Below, piece after piece: positions 8,667 through 22,334 of a stretch of DNA of 64,000 bases. A program made the position numbers and the translations under genes. Origin of the DNA: Labyrinthula sp. Ha. Its lineage: Eukaryota > Sar > Bigyra > Labyrinthulida > Labyrinthulaceae. The stretch's first letter is position 1, and the number at the start of each line of letters is the position of its first letter. The notes below the pieces were generated by a model, which saw only the letters and a program-made list of their open reading frames with translations, ran no database searches and was not told the DNA's origin. Location: positions 1,674,001 to 1,738,000 of the forward strand of contig JAALGZ010000003.1 of the NCBI GenBank assembly GCA_015227615.1. Direction: 5' to 3'.

Positions 8667-11600
8667 CGAATTTTGGATAGAAGATTTTTCTGGGGTTTGA
8701 CTGCAGTAATGTCAAACTGTGAAATTTGATTTTATTTAAAAGTATATTACAAAACAAGAACGAAAGAATAAAGAACGGGAGCAGCTATTCTTACACTGGT
8801 GTTTGCAAACATTTTCAAAAACAAAAATACTATGAAATCATTTTTTAGATGTATAAGAATTATAAAATATTCACACAAAACTGAATAGTTGAAGAGAAGG
8901 AGTAGTTCTATCGTAGAAAGCTTTAAGAATTTGATAATCAAGAAACATTTTCTTGAATGAGAAAACCTGGGAAGAGGGAAAGTTCAAACAAGAGAGTTTT
9001 AGGTTGAATGGTAAAGCTAAATGATAATTTTTACATTTCAAAAATAAGAAATAAAGTTACTTTTATTAGAGGAAGAACACTTAATGTCCAGGAAATAATA
9101 GTCTTTTGTCCTTAAAGTTACGAAATGACTCAAATTTTGATTCTAGGAGAATAAGAGAAGGGCACAAAATAGTTAGATAAATACATTAATTACATCATTG
9201 ATGATTAAGAGAAACCACCTACATGAAATCTTCTCGTTACCAACGCACTAGAAGCATTTTATATTCTAACATCCTTAGAACTAGAGACTGCTCAAATCCT
9301 AGGAGAGAGAAGGATTTAAAATATCCATAGGGATAATAAAAAATTAAAAAGCGAATCCATTCCATTCTTGAATCTTTGATAAAATAAACATAAATGCGAC
9401 CTGCAGGGAATAGAACGAGCAGGACTTTTTCAACGAGATAAGAAACAATACATGTACGCTTATACTTGACACCAGATAATTCTTGAAAGACATAGAAGGT
9501 TAAATGAAGAGATAAATGATTCTTTCTTGCAGAGTACTATCGATTAATCAGCATTCACATGCTAAAAACTTAAATTAACTATTATATTACAAGAATAACA
9601 AAGTCACACTGGTTACTAGATGTAGAAATCCATAAAATATTCCTCGTTTTTCCTGTGCTCTAAAACTTAACTACCTTCGAACTTTATCGATTAAGTTCTT
9701 TGTTAAATTTCATCTAACATAATCTTAATCTAGAATGCTGACATCGATCTTCAACAAACCTTCAGGGCCATTAGTATTCAAAGGGAGGGAAGATCAAGAC
9801 CATATTCACTTCTCTTACTCTAAAGGTTCTTGTTGTATGAATAAACTATAAGTCGCTGAATCAAAAAGATTATAAGTGCAGATACACAATTTTGCAAATA
9901 CTTGAAAAGTGTTTTACAGGAAAAATGTGGACCCTCCTTACATTATAAAACTATTATTGATACTGAGAGACAAAAACTGCTGAAAACAAGGTTGTTCATT
10001 TGCCGAAAAAGCCTTCATTTGTTTTTTTAATATTTGTAAAAATTTTGGCTTAGGATTACCAGATTCACTTCTTTCCGAGTATACCTACTTTTTTTTAATA
10101 CTTCGTAACCTTTATAAAATTTAATCTTGACATATTGACCGCAACAACAACACTAAGCACATTCTGGACATTTATGCCCATATATATAACTTACTGCGAG
10201 GTGCAGGATGGGTTAATATTTTTATTTTGCTAAGAATTTCCGTGTTGCTTTACTTATTCCAATATTCCAGCCAAGAATCTATAATCTAACTCTTAGACCT
10301 TTACATATTTAGATTAGTAAATAGTGGATAGTAGGTACTTCTGCTACATTTGCGTGCTAAGTTGTTCTTAATTATTGGAAAGTTCAAAGCCGATAACACA
10401 CTGTGATCATTTTTAACAGTGTTTGCATACACAAGTGTTTGAAAAGCTACTTCCACTGTCAGGCCCTTAAGCTGAGAGATAGTCTATACATTTATATCAA
10501 ATAAATCAGTGAAGAAATAAAGTCTTTTAAATAATTTCTCTTTGAATAAACAGGGCATAGCTATACATAGCGTGTAAGATTTATGCAAAATCTTTTCATA
10601 AATTATAGTCATTCCTGCTTATAAATGTCACATCCCTAATATACTTCTTTGCTAGGTATACTTCGTTTACGGCTGAGGTCTCATTTTGCGATGCTGTACC
10701 TTTTTTGCAGTAACTTCTTGTTCTTTCATCTACTCCTGCTCCAGTGAGAGAAACCTAGTGTCTCATATTGCTCTCCGTATCTTTCTCCAGCCCATTAATT
10801 AAAGTTTCAACATGATGAATAAGAATATTGAAAATTAGGCACTACATATTAAGAATTACTAGTTACATGTATTCTTAGTAATAATAAGATTTATTCTTAG
10901 CTTCTATCCATAAGAATCTTAAGTAATCCTATACTAGCAGTAGGCAATGAAGACATTTTCTCCTGTTCCATGGTGTTTCTACCCATACTCTAACCATTAT
11001 TGGGGTGGAAGGATAGTTAATAATTTTTGATATAAGAATCTTTTAGCTCTAATGGCTTAGCCTTTAAATCCACCTTCATGGATGGAACTCAATAATGTAC
11101 TAGAACTCAAAGTACTAGATTCATGAAATTTGATATCTCTAGCATTAGAATTACTTTACGGAAATTAAAGACATGTGGAAGTTAATCTTATCCATTTATA
11201 TTCAAAAATAATAATACCAGTACTGAATATGAATTTGAATACATATTTTCCAATTAAATATTTAATTTGATATTTTCACGGGGTGTAATTTTATTCATAC
11301 AGACCACAAGCAACCAACATAAATTTATCGCCTAAATTTGGATATTTCTAGAAAAAATTGGTGAACCATTAGAAATTTTTATGGAATTATACTAACTTAT
11401 ATCTATAGTGAGTATGTTTAATTATCATCAGGCGTGGGAAAACCTTATGATATCTGGTTAAAGTTCGGTTAGTATTTGTGGCTACTTATTTAAACAAGGA
11501 ACATGCAATCTCACTTCACTTTATCAAAAATTCGTGCGGGTCGCCTATTTGCTTTTATCATAGGTAAATTTTACTAATGATTCCACATTACGTGAGATCC

Positions 11601-14512
11601 AAAATTCATCTACTTTGGTTTATATTGTAACTAGGGTGATGAAATTAATAAAGTTTCTGAGCTCGTAATAAAGAATTCTTAGAAATACTAAGTCATTTGA
11701 AAAAAAAATTCAAATAAATTCATTGGAAACTCTGAAAAATTGTAAAAATAGATCAAACGCTATTTAAATAGCTCTTCGGCCAGACTCTAAAAATGTTGCC
11801 CAGACTAAATCCAAGAACCTCAGTTAATTGCTTACTTTGAAATCCTTATACGACTCATACCTCTTGCTAATTCTTTCACGAATGTTTTGTCTAGACTTAT
11901 TCAGTTCCATAGAGCCTCCAAGAAAGAGAATGTATTCCGAATGATAACTCATTCAATAATCTTGATTATAGAAATGTTCTTTTTCTTGAGTCAATTGATC
12001 TTTCGCAGTAGCTGGCATGGCTTACAGCATCTCGGTTTGCAAGTCCAATTTTTTGCTCATCCTGAATACAAACACAGCAAATCCATTTGATCCAAATATC
12101 TGTAATATTATAATTAACACCATCTTCTTCATTAAACAGGCTGCTCAACTGCATGTATAACTTGAGCCAATCCTACGACAGGGTTTTGAATTAAAATTTC
12201 ACTTTCGATTGGATGAACCCCAAGACAAGGTTAATAGATAGCGTTGCTGGATCTATTCCCAGATCCTTCTACAGCTCTGCCAAATCCTCAATCCTCCGCG
12301 CAAATATCTAAAATTTTCATTTCAATTATTCAGTAAACAATTAAATTAACTTCCTTAGGATTGTTTACATGCAAGATGTGGACCCTGGAATTAAGCAATT
12401 CAAGATTTAGCGAAGTTTTCTCGTCAACTGAAATTAAACATTGTTTTCTTAAATTCATTTTCCATTATTACGTAAGCGGTGTACCAAATATACCGAGATA
12501 GTTGAGGGAAATCCATATACTCGACATCTTTATGGTTTGTATCCTGTGATTGAGAAATAAATTCACAAGATTAGTCCATGTTACTAGACAATGTTTCGAT
12601 ATCTGTGTGACACTTCTTAGCTGTTGCGCTTCTCTGTTGAGGACGAGACAGATAAGGTGCCTTGTTACTAATTAAATAAAGCAAATATGAATTTTTATAA
12701 GTATAATGAGAGTATTCAATATAATACTTCAGCATATGTAAAATTTCTCTTAATTGATGTAGTTAACTTAAACCGGTTTAATCTCTTGAGAAATTGTGGA
12801 TTGGAGAAGCTAAAATGCTACTTAATAGTTAAGAGAAGCTGAAACTGAGACACCAAGGTCACCACTAAAAAAATAAAGACAACTCTCTGGAATAATGGAG
12901 CTGGATGGAAATGATTTGAATTAACTATGCACAAGTTTGCCCATTCAGATATAAATGAGAAACAATAGACGTTTCTTAGAAGGGAAATCTACTTGCAATA
13001 AATAGGTATAGACTTCACCGCATTCACAAGCTCAAGAGAATTTAATCTCTGCATTAAGTAAATTATTTTCATCTGGCCGTCTGATTTCAAGTCACGCTGA
13101 CTAAAATACAAGTAAACTCTGCTTCATTTTTCTCGGATGAATAAATCCAACAGCTTTGTTGAAAATATTAATTATTTCATTATAGCCATAAGAAAAGATT
13201 GTATTCCACCTAACTGTATCATAACATGCTTCATTCTTTAATTCCAAACCCATGAAATTTGGTGAAGTTACTATCGATTTTCATAAATTAAAACGATATC
13301 GATTTCCCATTCTGATGGTAATGGATCAATCAAATTCTGAATTAAAGTTATACTTTATTAATTTTCTTATTCATGCGTTCTGGATCTTACACTGCATTTC
13401 TCGAATTAATATTCCTTCCCTTTTTCTAATTCTGCTTGTTATGTATACTTGGGGCGTATTCTGACCAGATTTATGGCTTGTCATGGTTTTGACTTTTACT
13501 TTTAGAAAGCTTCATCAAGAGTTTTTTCTCATTTTAATCGAAGAAGCAGAGCAACAAGAACAAGAAAATAAACCTTGCAGCAAGTTAATTTCTTCAAGCG
13601 CCCAAAAGACAATGATTATAAACTGAGTTATCGCAATATGAGAACTGTCAATAAAATATTATAGATGGAGAAGACTCTGTAATTAAGCTGGAATTATTTT
13701 GTTAAATGCACTCGTGCTAAAACCTTTTACCTGGCAGGTAAATTGGTAACTAGAGCTCTCATACTCTATAATTCGATGGTGCAAAACGAGTCTGCGACGA
13801 TTTAAAATCTTTTGCCTGTTTTTACTTGGAATATCCACAAACTAGGGATTTCAGTACTCATTCAGTGAGTTTAAGTATCACAAAGAAAAATCTATCAGGG
13901 AGTAAAATTACATAACGGGGTTTCTAGAATCAACACGTTCTTTCGGAAAAGCAAATCAAACGAAACACCGTTTCCTTCAAGGCAAATTATGACAAAGCTA
14001 AAAAAGTTTGAGTCATCTCAGCAGCATTGGCCAATGGCCTAGTCTGAAGCTGGTTATCTTTTGAATGACTATGCACGAAACCACAAAATCAAAATGCTAA
14101 GCTATGTTTTGGCAAAGCATAGTAGTCAATCTATTTAAAACCAAGAAATATGTGAAACCATATTATAGACCAATACAAGCTCTCCGAAAGATAATCCAAC
14201 TTCCCCAAAGCATAGTAGAAGCAAATCAGATGTTGTCCCTAAGCTCAGTGGTACCCATTAAATGAGCTTTTATTTACCTTATCTACTTCCCATAAAATAA
14301 CATGTGCTCTTTATGATACAGCACAGGCTACTCAATATGAAACAGGTGTAGATTCCAAATAAAAAAAAATGCCTTGATAAAAATATTATGTTGGTAAGTA
14401 TTGTGTTTGTGATTTGACTAACATTTTTGGGTGCAATTGGCCTCATACTGTATGATTTTTGGGGTTCTCAATTTCATTCGCAAAAGAAGGAAAATTTGTA
14501 TACGTAAGGTTT
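8667..14512. other. Gene-free AT-rich stretch (5.8 kb)
   Basis: Reading frames are short and lack recognisable composition or motifs. No repeat shared with the rest of the window was noticed. Weak frames such as 13252-13464 (plus) look like chance. Confidence 0.5.
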
Positions 14513-15685
14513 TTATCCAAGTAACGTTTCCCACTCTTCGATAACAAAATCCTTTTCCAGGTTACTCCAAGCAGCCTGGATTATATTTAAAATGTTGCTT
14601 GGTTTCGTATCCACGTCATTTTCCTGCTTAATATCTTTTACTTGAGCTTGATTTTCACCGATTTTCTTATTTAAATATACACTTATTCGATTCTGTTCAA
14701 ATTCAGCATCTTCACCATTACTTGTAGGCAAGAACTTCAGAAAAACATTGTTCTTGTTTAACATGTTCAAAACCCTACTACTCATATATGTTGAACTTTT
14801 CTCAACAAGTAAGATACTAGGATCTCCAGTTTTTTTACTTTCGGTATCCTTCAAATACGGTAACAGCACATTTGCAAACCATGAAATAAAAACAGACTTA
14901 CTTAAAAAAGGACCTGAACTTGTCATTTGCAAAAGACTGTCTTCAGAGCTTTCTATAGTGCCATCCATCTTCAAATCAACAAATACCTGAGGATCCAGCA
15001 AAACTATTGGCCGCAATTTAGTTCCAGTTTTTACTGTTCCTAAAATCAGTTTCACAGAAACTGATTCAATTTTTTTCGGATGCTTTTCATTATCCTCAAC
15101 TTTTAAAAACTTATCACAAAGGCGATGAAAATACACTTTGTGTTCTTTTAAATATATAACTCTTTTATCTGGTACATCTAAGGTATCAATCTGTTGCTTA
15201 AGAGCAAAAAGAACAGATTTTTTCTCGTCATCTTCATTAAAAACAATTTGAGGTCGCTCGACTTTGTTCTTGTAAATTATATTATGCCTCTTACAAAACC
15301 GCTTAACCCTCATATAAATAGCTTTTTCAGAAGAAGATTCAAAAGATGGATCAAGTTCTATGCACTTTGTCACCACGTCTTGATAACTTACTTCCAAGAA
15401 TTTTGTTCTCTGCTCTTGAAACCAGGAAAATAAATCTAACTCAACTTGTTCTGATATAGTTGATCTTCTAACATTTTTCTTTTTATCCAACTCAGCATGT
15501 CGCAAGATTGCAGGGATTGCACAAAGATCCAATTTCTTACATTGCTTTATGAACCCTTTAAAGGTATTTCTTGGAATACCATGTTCTTTAGCGAAAGTTG
15601 ACTGATTTTGGCCACTTTTTATAAAATCTATGTACAGCTTTTGTTTTTGACGAAGAGTATATGAGCTTCGTTTCAATTTTGACAT
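14513..15685 (-). CDS. Pogo/CENP-B-like transposase-derived protein, catalytic triad replaced
   Basis: A 390-aa intronless frame with the complete architecture of pogo/Tigger transposases. There is an N-terminal psq-type helix-turn-helix (residues 10-50; QNQSTFAKEHGIPRNTFKGF), a CENP-B-type second DNA-binding domain (about 75-140), a DDE_1-like region (about 170-340) and a C-terminal helix containing IIQAAWSNLEKDF. Aligned by eye to the DDE core, the first acidic position (usual NxDETG) is Lys180 in YLKEHKV, the second (usual LLLDN) is Glu295 in LLVEKSS, and the third (usual QPLDQ) is Glu330 in EFEQ. The frame is nevertheless uninterrupted over full length. No terminal inverted repeats were seen around it. 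This suggests a host-recruited DNA-binding protein rather than an active transposon; a diverged transposase remains possible. Confidence 0.75.
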   Translation of the reverse strand: MSKLKRSSYTLRQKQKLYIDFIKSGQNQSTFAKEHGIPRNTFKGFIKQCKKLDLCAIPAILRHAELDKKKNVRRSTISEQVELDLFSWFQEQRTKFLEVSYQDVVTKCIELDPSFESSSEKAIYMRVKRFCKRHNIIYKNKVERPQIVFNEDDEKKSVLFALKQQIDTLDVPDKRVIYLKEHKVYFHRLCDKFLKVEDNEKHPKKIESVSVKLILGTVKTGTKLRPIVLLDPQVFVDLKMDGTIESSEDSLLQMTSSGPFLSKSVFISWFANVLLPYLKDTESKKTGDPSILLVEKSSTYMSSRVLNMLNKNNVFLKFLPTSNGEDAEFEQNRISVYLNKKIGENQAQVKDIKQENDVDTKPSNILNIIQAAWSNLEKDFVIEEWETLLG

Positions 15686-18600
15686 TAGTTTTCAGGGATG
15701 ATTACTTGGAGCTTGATCTAAGGAACTCTTAAAATAGGAAGTTGGAAGTAGTTCCAGACAGAAATGCTTGAAATTTGGTACAAATGTGTAAATAGCAAGG
15801 CTAAACGTCACCTGAGAGGTCTTAAGTGGATGCTTCGTACTACGAGATAGATCTAAGCGCAATTTCTCTAGAATATAAACTGTTTTTGTGTCTTGTTTTT
15901 CACAAAGTGATTGGAGTAATGCTGTATCGAGATCTACAGTTATACCAAGGATCTTACCTATAAGACCATCTCCTGAATGTTCTCTTGAAAGGAAATTAGT
16001 TTGAAAAATTATATAACTATAGAATCATAATAAATTAATATATCAAGGTAAATATATAACTTGCAAATATAAATTTACTACTAATACTTCGTTCCTAAAA
16101 CTCTACCTCTATAACAACTCATACGAGGTTTACAAGTCGTCACAAATGTGGACAATTCATAACTTTACCGACAACTATGAGAACAGGTGTACTAAAAAAT
16201 TAGTATTTTCATTATTCTATATATAGAGAATTCTAATATAATAGGTTAAAATATTAACATAATATATTTCCGTAGCCCATTATGTTTGAATTAGCTAGCC
16301 TCAACTGTAGTTTAAACATCTAAGTATTAATAATATAAAGACCAGTGACATGAATGAGCACTCTAAAGCAGCAAAAACCTACATGTGGCAAAACCCCAGG
16401 TATTTTTATAAGTAATAATTTTTTTATTGTAAACCAAGGTTAGCGAGGTGTAATGGTAGAGTTCTCTAGAAATGCTGCTGTATTAAGCATCTCCCAGCTG
16501 TTGATGAAATGGTGAAGACTATGAGAATTTATTAAAGTTCAGAACTACTCTTTTAGTAACTTCTTCTTACGGAACATCTGTCATGGTTGCAGAAAATATT
16601 AATGCGATTTGATTCTTTGTAAGATATGCGTCTTAAAAAGCTACTTGGCTTTTTTTCTTTCTGGAAAAAGGTAAGATATAACTCATTTGATCAATTATTC
16701 TTCATTAGCAGTAAATGAAAAACATTTTTACTAAGTATAAATAAGGAATTCATAAAGTAGCTTATTGTATCGGAAATTTACTCTGTGCTACGCTTTATAG
16801 GTTTATATGATGTTTTTTATGTCTAATAGACTCTTGCAAACAACTATCTTAGGCTCTTGTTTGCTATGTAGAAACTATGTTTCGCAGCTTACTTTATTAA
16901 GGTTAAAATTTTATTATAATAATATAAAATTGTCAGTTAAACTGTCTCATATGCGACTAATAGTATTTTAGCTTCCTACCATGTTACTAATGTACTTGTA
17001 CCCAATTTCAAACTACGCCAAATATTGCTCTAGATTGCAAAGATATTATAAAGCTCAGGATGAAGTAAGCACAGACTTTTTAATATCACAGTTAGTAGAG
17101 AAAGATAAATCCAAGACCTTAACTATATTTCTTGTAAGTTATGAGGACTTAATGAAATGCTTCTAAGAAGGTTACTAAGAACCACTTCAGGAACTTGATA
17201 ATACTTCTAATTAGTTTCCTTTCAATTGAGACATTAATAGAGATAATTGGGGTCAGACTATACAAATTACAAGGAAATGGGGTCACAACCCATGATTTCT
17301 AATGTCAAAGGTAATACTTAATATAATGAGCTTTTTGCAGTTAATTATTCTACCCCCCCCCTTTGTTGGCTGATCCTAGGCTTTCACACACTACGTTCAA
17401 TCAACTACCTACTTAATTTGTTGACACCGGAATGACTGAACTTTGAAACTCATAGGGTGGGCATGATGAAAAAAATTATTAATATAAGCATTTTATTCAA
17501 AGTCTAGAAGGTAGTTAACATGGCAATGGTAGTTAAGCAACTGTCAAACAATACCAATAATCTATGAAAACTATATATATAAGTTGTTCCTACACAAGAA
17601 TATTCCTGTAAAAAGTATTTCCAAAAATAGTAGTCTGATATATTCAATACTTTGCAAAAAATACTGTAGGTAACACCTTGCAAATGAAGATATGAGTTCA
17701 CGAATATATTTGAATTCATGATTCATCCTTATGTCATAATGTTTATATATCTCTATACAACTCCTAAGAGAAATCTTCCAATGCTGGGTTCATACAACGC
17801 TGATAACAATATAGTGGTAGGCATGTTGTATATGTTGACTGTTCAGTAATAAAGGTATTTTACCGGTACCTCCTACTGGGATACAATAATAAAGAATATT
17901 CTTTCTAGATTTTTAAGTCAAGTTTGTTATTTTGCAAGTTACTAAGGATCAATTTATTTAACGGGTGTTTCTGTACTTTTTTCAGTATTTCATAATCCTA
18001 TAACTCAAAGTCATATCACTACAAAATATCTCCAGTTACAAACCAACAATAAAATAAATACTTTGCTAATACCAAGTCACAACTTCAACTTAATTCAAAT
18101 ATGCCAGTTATTGGACAACACAGGCGCTATTAGAAGCTTGCATACACAGAGTTGCTTGGCTTCTCTAAATTTTAGGAGAAAATTTTCCCGTATCAGTTAT
18201 TAACGAAAACAAGGTTTGCTTAGTACATACTATGATTATGTTCATTTATCATATTCGTAAAATACCTTAGGCATTCGACACTTTGGATACATCGATGTAT
18301 CATCAACCTATGTCTCTCTGGGTCGAGTTTGATGTTACTGAGAAATGTTAGTAGTTAGGGCATGTTTCAGCAAGAGACAGCGTCCAGGTGAATTTGAAAA
18401 ATCATACCTGTTTATTCATATTTCCTGCCATTAATAGGCTATATCAAACTATTTAAAAAAACTTTGTATTAACCGCAGCAAAGAATAGTTCACATTCGGT
18501 AATAGTAATTTTTTTTATTTCACCGCAGACAAAGAGAAACTCCGATAGACGGAACCGCTGATTCTTATCTCTTAAGGTAAGATACTTTAGTATTTTCTCT

Positions 18601-21600
18601 GTTGTTTGGAAAGTTTATAACTCTATTGCTAAACTTGTACAGAGTCTCAGTGAGAGGGTACGACAAGATAAATATAAGTCCATGAGTTGATCTATTACTT
18701 TTCTGCTATAACTCACCAAAACTGAATACATCCTCTTACGTACCTATTACTTAGCTAGCGCAAATCTTCTATCTCGAAATTTGCCCCAGGCAGCAGTCCT
18801 GTAATTAAATTGTGGAGAAATTAATCAATGACTAGAATGTAGTTACTTATCAATTTTGTGGTTTCAAGGCAAATAGCGGTTGGTAACTAGTAAGTTTATA
18901 GAGTCTTACGGAAAGTTCCCACAACTATATATGTATGCATTTAGTTTTCAGTGCTTGTAGCTTTTAGAACCCACAGCTGTGAGTTCAACGAGTAAATTTA
19001 GCTTTAATATTGTTATTTAGCGAAGACAAACTAATGGCTGTATACATTTTCCAAACTATAACTCCCAGGCGCAGGATCTTTTGCTAGTAGTGCGTGGGTA
19101 GAAACGGTTTTACACTCTTTATGAAGAAAGTTTTAATTTATTTCAATGGGTTGTTTTGTTAGATTTTCCTTTGCGAGAGCTTAGCAGCTTTATAATAGTA
19201 TTAAAACCTGGAAAGGATACCCATTAGGAACCCGATACAGGCCAAAATTATACCGTTTCACTCCAATATACCGGAAATATGTGGAAATTCTCATAATAGC
19301 TTTTCTCACACCTTTGCGTAGAGAAAACAAATGTCACATGGTAAAATTTAATCTTAAATTTCTCATTAAATTTTCTATATTTTTCACCTTTGAATTCTGT
19401 GTCCCTGCTTAGCTATTGCTCAGACAAAAACAATTTGCCATATGGTAAATGAAGAACTAATAGGGGTGTTTTCGGGTAGTCCAAATTTATGCTTGCTGTT
19501 AATAGATTCATTTTGACTATGGATTATCACATTTTCTTACTCTCCGGGCACTCTTGTGTCTAATTTCAGCGAACATGATTGTGGCTATTCAATGTATAAC
19601 CCAGGTGTTTCCGATATTTGTTTTAAGCAACTGCATTGGACTACCACTCCATGGGGATATCTTACTCTTCTCTGTCCCGGTAATCACAATCCCTTCCCTC
19701 TTGGCTAAGTTGATACATCCTACTTTTTCAACACCTTGACTCGAACATATTTCTCATGATAGGGTTATTGAATATATTGGCGTACAACTACGGTGGATAC
19801 TCGGTCAGCTATTTCCATTATCTACTTGTTCATGTCACGGTTAGTATAAAAGTAGTAGTTGGCGCTGCTCGGTCGATACCGTATATTGAGAGATATTCAT
19901 GCAAGCCATGAAAATTTCAATATATTTTTTGAAATATGTTGAAATTAACCTTTCTCGTTCATTTATTTAATAAACCTTTGACAACATTAAAAACATCTAG
20001 GAATATAACCAATGTATCCTATTAACATAGTTTTTCACACTATTTCAGAGCATAAAAAATAAGGCGAAATAGATATACTATGCAAAATAAATTATGACCA
20101 GCTTCTCTTGTAACTCATGGAACAGATATCACCATGTTTAAATATCAAACTAACATTCTAAGTCATTAATCAGTAGCTTTATTAATATGTAGGGATTTAG
20201 GGTAAACATTTAGAGCTGTCATCTTCTGTTGTAAACCAACAACTCCAATGATATCTGCAATTTTTTTTGACAATAATAGTTGACTTTAATCATAATTTTT
20301 GCTCTGCATTTCTTTGTGTTTGTTATCCTGATTTTTCTAAAAGCCGATGTTACTACTACGAAAATGTCTTTCAAGATCAATGGAACTTAATATTACAAAC
20401 CTTTTGCACTATCAAGTTGTTGCTCCAGCATAAGCTGGGGCTATTTCGACTCTTTCTTAATGAGTAACCTATGAGCAAGCACGTTTGAATTTTATGGCAC
20501 CACTAAAAATATTCCTACCAAATCGGTGAAAGTTTAGCATTCTATGAAAAACTTCATCTTGATGGTCTCAGGATTACTCTTGGTCAAACTCTTTTTTAGA
20601 TAAAAAACAAATTCTCTTGTTTTGTTTTGCTTTCTCAGAGAGTCTGTTTATTATCTCTTTTCCCTTTTTTGGCCTTCTTCATTCTCAGCTTGTTTTACTT
20701 GGCATTCATACTGTCGTTTTCTCTCTTCATATATGATGTTTTTTAGATTCGTTTAGAAAAAAATTTGGGTTGTTCCTTCACTGTTACAGAAAAGTGCTAA
20801 AAGTTTATTGTAAAAATTTGGGCTTATTTATAGGCTGCTGGAAAAATAATAAGATTTTCTTGTTTCATTTGTGGTTTTACGAAATGAATGTGGTTTGGTG
20901 ACTATTAGTGGTTGAATAGTAGTTAAAAGGTGATTAAATTCTTACGAATTAATTCCTCCTTATCGCCAAACTTAAACGGTTGGTAACAATCATGGCTCTT
21001 AGAAACATATATGATTTAAACTTTGTGAAGTTAAGCATGCAAGTGATCTCAACCTGAACAGAAGTAGCCCATAAATAGGTGATCTGGCAGGCGCTGGGTC
21101 ATCTACTAAATTCCATACAACTGGTAACTTCAAAGGTCTTGTTAATTAGCATAGAAACATATAGAATTCTGCTAGTGCATACAGAAACACGAAATGGCCT
21201 CCCCGTAGAGCTTATTCAAGCCAACAGAATCTTGCTCTTGCTTAATGAATGTTGTCTGACATTAGACAGCGTCTAACTAAACCTAGTTCTCTTGATTAAG
21301 TGACCTGTGTATACAAGACGCAAAATATACGTGGTTGTTTTAACCCTTTGGAATACTCCGACGTAACAACTAAATTCTCTTTCGTATTTGACACTAAATA
21401 AGTTCTACTTTACCTTCGCAGCTATAGAGATGCAAACCGTGAAAGCTTTCAGAGGAGAAGAAAGGTAAACAAAGTGTTTACTTAATAGCGAAACATGAAT
21501 TACACTCATTTTTAATTAATAAATATCTGATATTCTTTTTGTAAATATCAAATTCTAAAAATACAACAATAAACGAATATCCCTATTGTAATTTTTATAG

Positions 21601-21807
21601 CTAAGAAGTTCCAACATGGCTATTTTGTAACTTAATGGAAGTAACGTTAATAATAATGAATAAGAGATTTATTATTATGATCGAATTATTGTAAGAGTCA
21701 CGAACTCCAAAAAAAAGAGATGTAAAAATTCTAAGGCTGTCCTAAATGGCCACAGGTATGTCCAAATAATCCAGTTAAAAAGTTTCAGAAAGCTCTAGAT
21801 CAAATTT
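15686..21807. other. Gene-free AT-rich stretch (6.1 kb)
   Basis: Only short, unconvincing frames on both strands (for example 19554-19739 and 20267-20467). The one marked feature is a C9 homopolymer at 17353-17361. Confidence 0.5.
17353..17361. repeat. C9 homopolymer (TAC9)
   Basis: Nine consecutive C preceded by TA in an AT-rich background. The same TAC9 occurs at 33323-33331 and 40502-40510. Confidence 0.85.
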
Positions 21808-22272
21808 ATGATCTCATCTCCTGTTTTAAAAGACAATCTACTTATCAAATCACTACATCAAATGGATTCCCCGCCTAACTTATCACCAAATCAAAACATA
21901 TCCTTACAGGAGCCAGATCCTGAGAGATTTTGTTCGCAGACAGACGCAGATTTGGAGCTTATGAGGAAGATAAATAAGATCTGTGAAGAGTCGAAAGAGA
22001 GGCACGAGACAAAAGAATACGAATCTCTGCATCGAGATAAAGATGCCGAGGCTGAAGAGAAACTGGACTTTTTAAATGTGAACAATTCTTTCTTGCGAGG
22101 TAGTGGGCATACACGCAGTCGTCTTTCCAGAAAACACACAAACATAGACGATGACGAAAGAAAGTCGGTAGACACAGAGGATCTAGAACTATATGTTAAC
22201 CCAGCAACTGGGCAAGAATTTTTCATAAAAAAGAATGTTGTTAATATTCCTCGGGAGTTTAGAAAGAATTAA
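21808..22272 (+). CDS. Acidic hypothetical protein, 154 aa
   Basis: Not recognised. The product is hydrophilic and charged, with an acidic central helix (DADLELMRKINKICEES, about residues 46-62), an Arg/Ser patch (HTRSRLSRKH) and a C-terminal block LYVNPATGQEFFIKKN that looks folded. No signal peptide or membrane segment. Codon content and length support a real gene, and it ends 62 bp from the converging carboxypeptidase stop, like the other tail-to-tail pairs in this window. The start is uncertain: 21808 is the first in-frame ATG after a stop, Met19 is an alternative, and an upstream mini-exon is possible because introns here are tiny. Confidence 0.5.
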   Translation: MISSPVLKDNLLIKSLHQMDSPPNLSPNQNISLQEPDPERFCSQTDADLELMRKINKICEESKERHETKEYESLHRDKDAEAEEKLDFLNVNNSFLRGSGHTRSRLSRKHTNIDDDERKSVDTEDLELYVNPATGQEFFIKKNVVNIPREFRKN

Positions 22273-22334
22273 TTATTTGTTACGTTGCTTTTGTACAGTA
22301 AGAGACTGATATCTTTCCTTTGTTCAACTCTTAC

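Noticed and set aside
16441-16500. tRNA-like start with GGTGTAATGGTAGAG
   Set aside because: No matching T-arm or acceptor stem could be paired within 90 bases.
21745-21807. A mini-exon ATGGCCACAG plus 19- or 27-nt intron before the 21808 gene
   Set aside because: The donor and acceptors look good, but every combination tried runs into a stop before joining the downstream frame.
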